Positions 1-10,314 of a stretch of 64,000 nt of DNA are shown in pieces. The position numbers and the translations under genes are program-made. The stretch spans positions 1 through 64,000 of the forward strand of contig WFMF01000592.1 in assembly GCA_011033025.1 (NCBI GenBank), written 5' to 3'. Numbering within the stretch: the stretch's first letter is position 1; each line of letters opens with the position of its first letter. This DNA is from Beroe forskalii. Lineage: Eukaryota; Ctenophora; Nuda; Beroida; Beroidae. The notes under the pieces are model-generated. The model made no database searches. It saw only the letters and a program-made list of their open reading frames with translations, and was not told the origin of the DNA.

Positions 1-2455
1 CATGATATAGCTATTCAAAACATAAACCATAGAATCAAATCATCAATTTGTTACAATAAATGGTTATATTATGGGATGATATAATCAGAACAAAGATATA
101 CATGATTTTACGGCCATTCGATTAAGCTAGCGTATGAACTGAACAAAAAAGTAAAATGGACGAATTATTTTTGGAGTCCATACATAACTCATTATCGAAC
201 TAATACCTACATTAAATAGGCTAATTCCTCATAATATCTTCTAACATTATTATAAGCGAATATGAAGAACCGGAAATATTAAATTTCTAACCATGATTAG
301 ATAACCAAAAATGTAGTACAAACTCGTTGAGTCTACTTAGTTCATACTTCATACCATCATACTTCAGACTTAGGTTTACTTCGCATACAATATATCGTAG
401 ACTTCAGCTACAATGTAAGGTTTCAAACCTTGTTGACACGAAATTCCAACCTTTAGCACTGCCAATTTCCTTGTCAAGCTTTCCTTGGAACTTGATGCAA
501 TTATCATTACAATGTTTGGTACTGTAAGTGTAGTTATGAACTGTATCGTATATTACGTTGTTACTTTGACTGGTTCTCTAAAGTTGGGATTGTTCGCATA
601 TCATATAAACAATCAAAGGCTCAGTTTTGAGTCAGAGCATTCATGAATTCCAGTCTGGCATTGTAAGCTTTGCATTGTGCAAGACTGCAAGGGTGCTAAG
701 TGGGGGGTTTCAAGAGATAGCGATAAGGTTTATATATGCATTATGCGAGGCGAGGCCAGGGGGACCAAAATCGGGAAACTTTAGATCGTAAATGATATGC
801 GAACATTCCTCAGATTGAGAGCAAAATTAAATGTGGCATGAACATTTAAAATTCCAGATTTCTTCTATGCAAATGTGTTCTATGCAAAGCTCAATTTCAT
901 GATGACAAACCAATCAAGGAAATCTTATATGGTACTTGAAATGTGCACCAGAACAAAACAACAAAGATTCATGACTTTAAGAGGAAGATCGAAGAATTGA
1001 AATTCAGGGATATCGATACTTTGTTTCAATTTCAACAAATAAAACTCCTTTTGACCAACATTGTAAAGATAATTGCACAATAGAAATTTCATGACGTGTT
1101 ACAGCTTCTCAGTTCTGGTACACAGGCTCAAAAATCCCTTCCAGGAAAAATGGCTTCTACGAAAACTTTCTCCTTTCTCCCAAAATGATATCATTCCAAC
1201 AACATGATCAATAAGACCATATATGATGCTAACGTAAAACTAAAACTAAAATCCTTTAAAATATGACCTAAAGATTACATCTCCAAGATTAGATTTATTT
1301 TGATGTCTTATCAACTACTACCTAACAATTGCTAAAACTCGATAAAAATATGCAGCACCAATTGCATTCAAATTGATGAATACTTTCTAAACATGCACAT
1401 ACAATTTTGAATGTATGGGGAAAATCTGCGCCGAGTATTATGTTATTTTGGTTTGATTTTACGCATAACAACATTCTTTATATATTGCTTATATAAACAC
1501 ATTCCATGAAAAAAATATATATAGATTCTGTCATCAGGTTCAAGTTTAATAGTAGGATAGGTAATAAAATAAGTTAAAACATAAGTGTTTCCCAGGATCA
1601 TTGGCAAGTCTATAGAGGCTTCCGTGCGAAAACAAGCTATTGTAGGGTATTCTAAAACATTTCAAACTTCACGACAGGAATTCTTGGTGTTTTGTGCTAG
1701 GGAACGGTGTCTCTTTCGCGGGTTAAAGAGCTGGAAGTCACGAATTCAGCCGTTAGGCATAATCCAATTATCATTGGCGTTTATAGTTTATATTTTCCTA
1801 ATAATATAGTTGGAATGTTAAAAGTTTTATATGCGGCGTGAATGTAAGCTCAAACAACCAATAACCAATATTCGTATAATTATTTTCTGAATGAATTTTT
1901 GTACCAGACTTAATAAGTTCTATAAACTTGCCACTCATATATACGTATAGCAGATTTCATCTACATATAATGTAAAGCCAGGCTACTTGTCTAGCAAAAC
2001 ATTGTGATTAAACATAACACATCCATGATACATTATCTAACGTAATATTCATCTATTGTATGTTAGATATTACATCAAGGAAAATAAATTACGCGAATGT
2101 AACTGTTAGCTGTCATTCGATCTCAGCTTGTTCCGCAGAACACTCCAAGTTGCATTAGTTGCATTATATTGAATTTCTTTAATGCGATGAGAGTCTTTAG
2201 ATACATCAACTGATATGAATAATATCAGTTGGGAGGGTGTTATATGTGCTGGAAAGTGACTGATAACTGTTCAGTTCGTTATTATATTATTGCCACCGTA
2301 GCAACATGAACACCCGATTCGATATACACATGTGCATTAGGCTAATGATTCTTCTTCAATAATATACATCCAACAAAATTGGCAAATATTCTTCCCATGA
2401 TAGTAATACGTGAGGCTCGCTTCTGTAGCTCTATTCCAGTTTTTTGTTTATATAT
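1..2455. other. AT-rich stretch, no convincing gene
   Basis: I see no exon set, RNA gene or bounded repeat here. One stretch on the plus strand, 940-1188, reads as 82 codons broken by a single TAG at 1081. Its product is lysine- and glutamine-rich and looks more protein-like than chance, but it has no ATG at its head and I recognise no family. It could be a decayed exon or a coincidence. Confidence 0.5.
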
Positions 2456-2722
2456 TCATACATACGTTTCTCCAACAGATGAATGCTCATTGATTTCAAA
2501 CTTTTCTTTAATTTGACTAACAATCCAACCTAAGAACAAGGCACAATCATTACAGTTGTTCGGTAGTGCGACACATACGCCAATTTTCTGACTGAGAGGA
2601 GCCGCTATCTGCCTGCCAAATACTTCACAGCAAAAAGTCGTAGGAATGTTGTGTTTGGACTCATTTGTAGTGCTGCTAGATAGGGAAGAATGCAAAGAAT
2701 CCAAATCTGATGTTGTGCACAT
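2456..2722 (-). CDS. unrecognised 88-aa ORF downstream of the KH gene
   Basis: An ATG at 2722 opens an 88-codon frame ending at a TGA at 2456. The N-terminal third is rich in Ser and Thr. The rest contains Cys-Cys, a Cys-x2-Asp-Cys stretch and an amphipathic Ile/Lys/Glu-rich end. It lies about 130 bases beyond the longer possible stop of the NOVA-like gene on the same strand, so it may simply be 3' untranslated sequence of that gene. No family recognised. Confidence 0.2.
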   Translation of the reverse strand: MCTTSDLDSLHSSLSSSTTNESKHNIPTTFCCEVFGRQIAAPLSQKIGVCVALPNNCNDCALFLGWIVSQIKEKFEINEHSSVGETYV

Positions 2723-2847
2723 AGGGACTCCTCCCGAGCCATCACAAGATCACCCACGTCACAGCATTACGAATGATCTGTGAGATTGGTGCGATGTGTC
2801 CCTGACCTCTCCATCTCTCAACAAGCATTTCATCTGTCCGCCCGTCT

Positions 2848-3092
2848 CTACTTAAACATCCCGTTGTTCATGCGTTGCTGTCTCGCTATTTGAGCGATTA
2901 GTCCGCCCAGACACTCAATCATTGACGAGTTGTTCACGACCACGTTGTTGTTTCCTGATGCCGCGGCAGCCCCGAGACTTGCCGCGGCAGCTCCTAACAG
3001 TTCTAGGGGTTGCCTGCCGCGGCGGCAGCTGCTGCTGCGGCGCCGTGAGTGGAAATACCAGGCGCTGCCGCGATGCCACCCATTATAGGAAC
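2848..3092 (-). CDS. alternative or frameshifted C-terminus of the KH gene
   Basis: Past the TAG at 3003-3005 a frame shifted by one base continues to a TAG at 2848. It reads two GAAAAS-type alanine blocks, an Asn/Val-rich segment and a plausible helical end. It is far from random. It is reached if the preceding exon uses a GT donor four bases beyond the GC donor (GCGA|GTTATC). In that frame the start of the exon reads Arg/Ser-rich and not Ala-rich. A one-base indel in the GCN repeat, from assembly or polymorphism, would also join the Ala-rich head to this tail. Confidence 0.5.
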
Positions 3093-6000
3093 CTGAGAGG
3101 TATTGTTCAGCTGACAACAGACAAGCAATGAAACTACTTACTACATGTAAAATATGGCTTCAACGTTAAAAAAATTATTCCTTAATAACGGCGTCAGGAA
3201 TTTCAGCATATTTATGAAAGCAGGCCGGTTTTTTAGAATCTATCGCAATATTTACGGCATAGAACTGCATAGAACAAAGAAATACAGAAGGATAACTCGC
3301 CTGGGGCATCTTAGTTTTGTCCATGGTAGAAATGGATGGGTTCAGATGCACGCCGTGCGCTGAGCCGTTAGCCATGGCGGCGGCAGTGGCTACAGGAGTA
3401 GTAGCCGCCAATGTAGTGGCGCCCAGGCCGCCATTGAACACATTCTGCAACAAGCCGTAGTCTAGCCCGGGTCTGGCTGTGGTGGCTGCTGAGGCCCATT
3501 GGGTTCCGTTCAGAGCCTGGATGTAAGCGGCGTTTGAAGGGGCGAAAGCCGCCGCGTTAGCCGCCACGGCGGCTTCAGCAGCCACGGCAGCACTGCTGAG
3601 GTAAGGATTGGAGTGGAGAGTAGCGAACTTCTTGTAGGACACATCATTCTGAAGTCGAGCATCCTTGTCTTCTTCAACCAATCTGGGGACAGATGAAATC
3701 ATCAAGTATGGGTAACGCAGTGCTACCAACACAATTGGGTACACAGGAGAAATAACATTATGCTTTATTGTGGTGGATACCGGATACCTCAATATCAGGG
3801 GGTTAAGAAAGTATACTCATGGATGAAAAAGCACCGGTGGAAAAGCCAAGAGATTAGGTCAACAGCGCTTTCACAGATATTTATTAGCATTTGTGAAGGC
3901 GCTGTCAAGATATAAACTCGTAACTGGATACAAATATAAAGAACTCAAGAGCAAAGAATTTGAATAAAGCAGTAATCAAGGCTATGGAAAAGGATCAGCA
4001 AAGGGCGTAATATCTACAATCTTTGGAGGTTTGAATGAATGCATATATCTCAAACTAGCTGCACGTTTGAACACGAATTATGGAAAAGAATGTGAAGAGT
4101 TGTTTGGGACACGTGCACATTTCATATGCAGTGCATCTGTACATCAAAGTATGAAGACAAAAACAACGCACTTGATTGTAAAGTAGGCGTGAAACGAAAC
4201 AAGTTTGTCACTTATATACTTGCGTGATACATCACCAATATATCTGCGTGACACATCACGCGTTTGCGTGACGCATCACGCTAACCTCTCACGTCACGTG
4301 GGTGCGTATGCGTGAGTGCGCGACTCTCTACTTACACCAGGATCTGTCTGAGCGCCTCCATGACATTTGGGTCGCTGCCCGAGAGCGTGACAAGTCGCTC
4401 GTTCCCCACGATGTGTTTTAGGGGTGTAGTCGTTATCTTAGTGTCGGTGCTCTCTCGAACCCGCTTTATTACCTAGAGAGTGGAGACTGCCTAGGCCCAT
4501 CTTGAGAGGAGGGAGGTTGTGAGCCAGAATGACAGTGCCAGGATTGGTGGCACCGTTGTTTATATTTGGTGAACAGAAGGACGGAAATTGTCGGTGGTCT
4601 TATATGTTCCAGTTTTAATAACTTGTGATAAGTTGTTGTTCAAGGGTTGAGAGACATGGATTTTTTTTGGAAAACGCTTCATGGGTCACATGAGATTTTT
4701 TTTCAGAAAAAATGTATGAAGATTCAATGCAAGACATGAAAAGATAAAAAATATCAGCCCATAGTTGAATAACAATAACATCTCTTTACCATAGTTTTCG
4801 GGGGAGATTCGGGTACTAAGTTGCAGACACAGGGCCGGTGGGTGGGTCTATTTTTCCCTCGAATGTTGTTTAGTACTTGGGTACTAAAATACGTGGTCAT
4901 CAGCTGGAATTTGAAAAATCAGTTGGTACCTGGGTACTAAATACGTCGATATCTACTGATTTCGTAGTATCAGAGTATGAAATGTTTACTTTACCCGTAA
5001 ACTGCGGAAAACTCCTCTCCAAAATGTAATTACTAAAATTAGTAATTACATTTTGGAGAAAAAACCCCGCAGTTTTCTGCCTGATCACACAGTACTATAA
5101 CAGTAATCAAATAATGTGATACGTTTTGGAGCTAGCAGCAATCACTGAGTTTGCAGTGTTAGCTCACAGAATAATAAAATAGAAATGAGCGGGAATCGGA
5201 TTGCTAAATCCGACGCTTAGGTAACTCACTGAGCTATTTGACCACCAAACATTCTGCAAATATTTAGCAATTTTGGAAAATCTATGTTTTAGGTTAACAA
5301 AGATCCAAAAGTTTCGATCGGGCTCAATATGAATATATAATTATTCATACTAGCGTTTTTGGGGCAATTTTTAGCTAGTAACTTTAAAGTAACGTGACCA
5401 TATTATGCATTTTAGTTTTCGTTCCCTGAGGGGAAATTTAACTTCATCAAGTGGCACCTTCTGGTTATTATGTTGCGATATATACCTTCGCCTCTTGTTG
5501 TTATATTTTGACTAAAAAGCTTACAGTTTCTAATTTTGTGTCTTATGAGTTAAGATGTAAATATTAGAAACGCATTTTATTGATTTTCATGGTCATGTGA
5601 TCTAACGGGTGATGACTAATTATCTGGAATTACCTCAATGCGTTTTGTGGACAAATCGAGATCATTTCAGAGCTCAGATGTGATTATTCTGGACCTATTA
5701 AGTCTGCTGATTCAGAATAAGATCATGGGAAAATTTGAAAACCCTGCTCTCCCATGCTACTGGCCGGTTAGTTTAAGAAAATGCGAAAAAAATCTTGCAC
5801 AAATTTAAAGATTGACTCCCTGACATATGATTGGAATATGGCCTACAGGAGCGTTCCCATCAGTTACCATCTAGGTTGACTTATGGACTTCGTTAGCTAA
5901 GACGCTATTGAAGACCTCTACATGCATTTTCGGTGAAGATTAAGAAAATTCTTAGATTTTAGAGCTAAAATAATGCCAAATTTATGGAAAAATTTATGTG

Positions 6001-8769
6001 TTTTTTGCTACACCACCAGGCCTTACGAGAGTCTTAGAACAGGACCTTAGTTGTCTGAACACTCAGATTTAATGGCAGGGACCTCATTCAACATAATCCA
6101 TGTCTTTGGACCACTTCCATTTAATGGTATGCCGAATTTTGGATTTACAAATCAAAATTTTATGAAAGTGAAATTATCAGAATTGACGATTTTAAACACG
6201 TTTTAGGTTCCATAGGGTCACCACTGGATAAGTTAGTGATGCTACTCACTGCAGTCACTCTTGAGACCCTCCTGCTTAGAATCATCCCATAGTAAGGCTT
6301 TATTAACACTTTTGGGGATAATTATCGCCATTGAAATTTTGTGCAAAGATTTTTCTGTACCTTCTCAAACTAATTGGTCAATAGCATGAGAAAACAGGGT
6401 TTTCAAATTTTCTCATGATGTGATTCTCAATCAGCAGGCTTTTAGGTCCAGAATAACCTCATCTGAGCCCTAACATGATCTCGATTTGCCCACAAGAATA
6501 CATTGAAATAATTCCAGATAATTAGTCATCACCCGTTAAGTCACGAGATGAAAATCAGAAATTGATTATCTCAAAAAAACTAGAAAAGATTTAAAACGAA
6601 CAATCGAATAGGAATGAAATGGGTAAATTGGTTATGAGTAAGATTTCATCGGAAAAATTCATCCAAATACTGAAGAGCATAAAATTGCCTATAACTGTGG
6701 AAAAAGATGTTTTTCCCACAAGGTTATTGGCCATTGTCCCAAATAATTCGAGAACCTTCATTATCTATGATAATGACGTCATCGGAAAAATATAGTTAAG
6801 CGCATCTAGCGCTTTTAAGTTTTAGGTTAGAACCAGGATTAGGGTCAGGATTTGTTAGGTTCAGGGTAAAGATTAAGGTTATGGTTGTGGCTGGGGTTAG
6901 GTTTTAGGGTTAGGCCACAAAAATATTGAGGTTTTAGTCTGTGACGTCAATCAATGAGTTATATGGGACACATACCAGGTTATTTTTGCAGGGTACAAAT
7001 GTCAACTTTACCTGGCGCAAAAACAAATGAAGGGTTTAGTTGTATGATCTTATGATTGAAGCTATTCTAATAGTGCCTATTTCAATATCAAATAGCACTT
7101 TTCAGATTCCTTTGTACTACGAGAGTCTGAAATTCAATGTTCTATTCTGGAACTGTTCCAAAATCTTGAATTTAGGGGTGGGTGTCTTAATTTTTCATGC
7201 CAAAACCACTTAGTACCCAGGTACCAAAATTCAGGTGGGTGGTATCAACTCAAAAAAATGCCAAAATGCAGGATCGTCGGCCCTGTGTCTGCAACTTAGT
7301 ACCCGAACCTCCCCCGTAGTTTTAGACTTCATTCTTCCAATGAATGAAATACAGCATACCTACAGCATCTCTAAATGATGCGACAAAATTCCAAATACTG
7401 TTATAGCAAATTTGGGAAATTTATGAACTCTGTCGGGCTAGTAACCCACCAACCGTCCATCCTTGGTACATACCTCTCCCTTATTACCAATGATTTTACT
7501 GCACGTTGAGTTTGCCACCACCAGTTTCATTTGATTTAGTCGCCACTTGGGCGGTAGGTTGTGTAGGTTAACGTCTTGAGACGCCTCCACGATCTTAGCT
7601 TGAACTTCTCCCAGCACCTCGTGAACCTGTTGGGATTAGGTCATAGGTTCAGGGGAGGGGGGGGGGCTAACAGTAAAACCAAAAAACCAAAAAAATTAAG
7701 ACCCGTTTGGACTTTTTCATATCCAATTGCCATTGGCATTTTTCGGGTTGAAATTTTCAGGGTCTCAATATCCACCCGACAGCCAAGTTTCTTTCTAATT
7801 TCACATGATATTATTGAACGAACTTGAATATTCTGCGCTGAAGGAGTAATTTTGGTGGCCGATATCATTAATATCATGATTAGAAAGTGCGGTTATGCAA
7901 TGAATTATCAGTGTCATTATGCCAATATCATCGATATATTATAGCCAATGGGGTACATAAATACCTCAAGCACGCACTAGACCATTAAGAAATTGAGAAT
8001 ATATCCTCACGTGATAACATTTTGCATTGAATTCAATGAATCGAGTGCTCAATAACTTAATGTTTTCAAGCGTTACCTTACTTCACACTGACCATATGGA
8101 ATTATCCAAAAAGAGATTAGAAAGTGCCTCGATAACGTTTCGCAGAAAAACTCGCACACAACAACCAAACTCAATATAGTTAGGAAATAAGAAAAACAAT
8201 CAATCTATCCACCTGTTGGAGCGTTCCTCCGATGAACAGAACCCTCTCGTCCGTATTGGGGAAATACTCGTCGTTCTTGCTCATGAAGAGCTTAGGAGCC
8301 ACCTCTTTCAACTGTCTCATCTTGTCTCCTCCTTTTCCCAGCAACTTTCCTGCTATCTGAGGAAGGGATGGGAACTCTCAACAAGGATTGGAAGGGAAAC
8401 TTGGGGATTGGAAATGCGAGAGCGTGTACTGTGGATCAATGGTAACTTATTCAAAAGGGGGCCATCCATCATCAATGGCGAATGGAGTCAGAAGAGCTTC
8501 TAGATTATTATATACCTAACAGCTTGATTTGATAAATCTATTGGCATCGAATATGTGCAAGATATGCGTTACTTCAATCCCTTCAACCAATCTTAACACC
8601 ACCAGCTCACCTGATGCGGTACAAGGCACTTGACCGAGACAGCGTGATAAGAGTTCCTCTTGGAGGGCGGCAAGTCATCCTCCGACAGGGAACCGTCCCT
8701 CTTCCGTCTGTTGTGAGGAAAGTTGTGAAACGCGTCTTCCGGTACTCCAGCCACACCTTCTGTCGGCAT
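3003..8769 (-). CDS. NOVA/pasilla-like KH-domain RNA-binding protein
   Basis: Six coding exons read on the minus strand: 8769-8611, 8356-8213, 7626-7474, 4472-4336, 3682-3301 and 3092-3003, giving 354 aa. The ATG at 8769 is followed by a basic, Ser/Asp-rich leader. KH1 covers about residues 43-118 with the loop GKGG at 60-63; a YFPNTDERV segment matches the NOVA KH1 strand. KH2 covers about 134-198 with GNKG at 148-151 and the VVANST strand start. The rest is Ala-rich, as in NOVA. No third KH domain is visible. Family members bind RNA in the nucleus and control splicing; that role is inferred. All exon phases join. Introns are GT-AG except the last, which would start GC (CAG|GCGAGT). The exon 6 frame stops at 3003, yet a second frame stays coding-like to 2848. 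Other two-KH proteins such as PCBP fit less well. Confidence 0.85.
4205..4290. repeat. three-copy TGCGTGAYRCATCAC repeat in intron
   Basis: Three tandem copies of about 20-30 bases, each holding GCGTGAYRCATCAC, a near-palindrome. They lie just inside the intron after the exon ending at 4336 of the NOVA-like gene, roughly 45-130 bases from its donor on the sense strand. Confidence 0.6.
5017..5058. repeat. perfect hairpin, 19-bp arms
   Basis: CTCCAAAATGTAATTACTA is followed by a 4-base loop and its exact complement. The symmetry continues imperfectly outward through AAACTGCGG on the left and CCGCAGTTT on the right. It lies inside the 2.5 kb inverted-repeat element. Confidence 0.85.
5186..5248 (-). 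repeat. tRNA-like segment (SINE-head-like)
   Basis: On the minus strand TAGCTCAGTGAGTTA matches a tRNA D-arm/A-box. It is followed by a small stem-loop, CGGAT around a 6-base loop to ATCCG, where the anticodon arm would be, and then GATTCCCGC, a weak B-box. The acceptor stem does not close convincingly. It reads best as a degraded tRNA or the head of a tRNA-derived SINE inside the larger element. Confidence 0.35.
6830..6920 (+). repeat. degenerate GGTTAGG / TTAGGGT tract
   Basis: About 90 bases are built from variants of AGGTT, TTAGGGT and GGGTTAGG, telomere-like but irregular. The tract is inside the 2.5 kb inverted-repeat element, so it is part of that element and not a telomere. Confidence 0.55.
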
Positions 8770-8782
8770 GCTATAATATGTT

Positions 8783-8900
8783 GTTGAGTGGTGAGTAATG
8801 TTGAGGAGAGGTGAGTGTTATTAAGGAGAGGTGAGTGATATTTGGGGAGTGGTGAGTATGCTCTGGAGTGGTGAGGAATGTTGGGGAGTGGTGAGTTGTG
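8783..8900 (+). repeat. 20-bp minisatellite containing GGTGAGT
   Basis: Six imperfect tandem units begin GAGTGGTGAG or GAGAGGTGAG. They lie just upstream of the ATG of the NOVA-like gene, in its presumed 5' untranslated or promoter region. On the plus strand nearly every unit carries a 5'-splice-donor-like GGTGAGT, but the gene runs on the other strand. Confidence 0.75.
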
Positions 8901-10314
8901 TGTGGACAAACTATTTATAGAGTAGTATCTATAGAGTGGTACAGGCGAATAGACTCTGAAGAATATCAGGGAGTTGGCATCCTATAAACTTTAGTAAAGA
9001 CAGGAAATGGATCAGAAGAGTAACTGTAAAAGATGCTCAACGATCTAAAGTTAACGCTGAATCCTAGTCAAATGTTATGATACTAAAACTGAGTATAGGA
9101 AATCAGCATTTGAATCCAGATATTGATAGGTACGGTAAACAGTAGTCACGGCCGGTCACGGAAATAAACAATAAAATATGTAATCCTAAGTCAAATGTAG
9201 ATCGTACTATAGATGGAAGAATTAGCGGCTAGCACTAGATCCATCTTCGCCGAAAATGCCTACAACGACTGACAACCTAGCACATAACTTATGTTATTTC
9301 AAATACTACTAACTAAGAAAACGTACAAAATTCTTGTCCTTTCACAAGTCGAGTAAATGAGTTATCAAATTATCGCGTTAAAAAGACTAACAGGCAACCA
9401 CAGTACAAGACAAGAAGTTATTAATATAGCACGTATAATATAATATATATGAATATAAAATACTGAAAAACAATAAAACTCAGTTGTAATGTGTTGATAT
9501 ATAATATACTTGTTATTATATTTGGATGATGGACTCTCTATGTAGCATGTAAAAAAACTTGTCTACCGCAGATCTCACAAGAAATCCACACGTCGTCTAA
9601 ATGTGCATTTGTGTGAAGCTTGAAACTTCATTCAGAGGATTGATTGGCGAGTGCATGTTAACTCAGGAATTTATCGTTATTATAAGATTTTAAATGTAGT
9701 TACTTTATACTTTTATATCAAAGGAGGAGTCTCGACTTCTGAAGAACGTGCGCTTGATACAAATTACTGGCATTAGATCATCAACTGCGATACATCAAGA
9801 ACCACCATGATAGATGGTGACAATTAATGTAAATGATATCGGTGCCGTCGATGCTCAAAAAGGACATGTGAAGTTCGCCAGATGTCCACACTCCAGATGG
9901 TTCCCTGTGTCCAGTAATTGAAATGTGATCGTAGAAAAATGAATTCGAATTGAACTGGAAACGTTGAAAGGAAAAAAGGACCAGCCATAACATACTTTTA
10001 GTTTCAAAATCCAAAGAGCAAATTCACATTTCAAAGTAACGATGTTTAAACTTTACAACTTACCATTTAAAAGATACAATTATAACTGTTATAGAAACAA
10101 ATACCAATCCTCCCTTGTTCGAATATCGAACAAAAAATACAACAATTTCTGCAGACATCATAATTGGGTTGTTATTGTTCCAACAGTTGATATATGCGAT
10201 CTGTTGTCGGTACCTCATACCAATCCATCATGAGAGATCACGAAAAGAGAGTTAGAGCCTCCCAGAGACACCTCAAGCTGACCATATCATTGAGCTATGG
10301 ATTAAGGATTTCCA
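8901..10314. other. intergenic region, one unassigned minus ORF
   Basis: The presumed 5' flank of the NOVA-like gene and 3' flank of PSMB2. A minus-strand frame at 9781-10014 reads about 77 codons, rich in aromatic and hydrophobic residues, without an ATG at its head or a recognised domain. It might be an exon of an unidentified gene. Nothing else stands out. Confidence 0.4.

Larger units (their letters stand above)
4799..7316. mobile_element. 2.5 kb inverted-repeat DNA element in intron
   Basis: The ends form terminal inverted repeats of about 38 bp that begin CGGGGGAG and contain TTCGGGTACTAAGTTGCAG on both arms, with a single A/G difference near the start. The flanks carry TAGTTTT on both sides (4792-4798 and 7317-7323), a probable 7-bp target duplication. 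Nested inside are a second inverted pair (about 5578-5815 against 6330-6565), a perfect 19-bp-arm hairpin and a tRNA-like segment. No transposase frame survives, so it is non-autonomous. Superfamily unclear: 7-bp duplications are seen in P and Dada elements, but I recognise no diagnostic sequence. It sits in the intron between the exons at 7474 and 4472. Confidence 0.8.

Noticed and set aside
6830-6920. Interstitial telomere
   Set aside because: The words are irregular and the tract lies inside a bounded inverted-repeat element.
8607-8909. 100-codon minus frame overlapping the first KH-gene exon
   Set aside because: The NOVA-like frame starting at 8769 joins the KH1 exons in phase and gives a continuous KH domain; the other frame reads the minisatellite.
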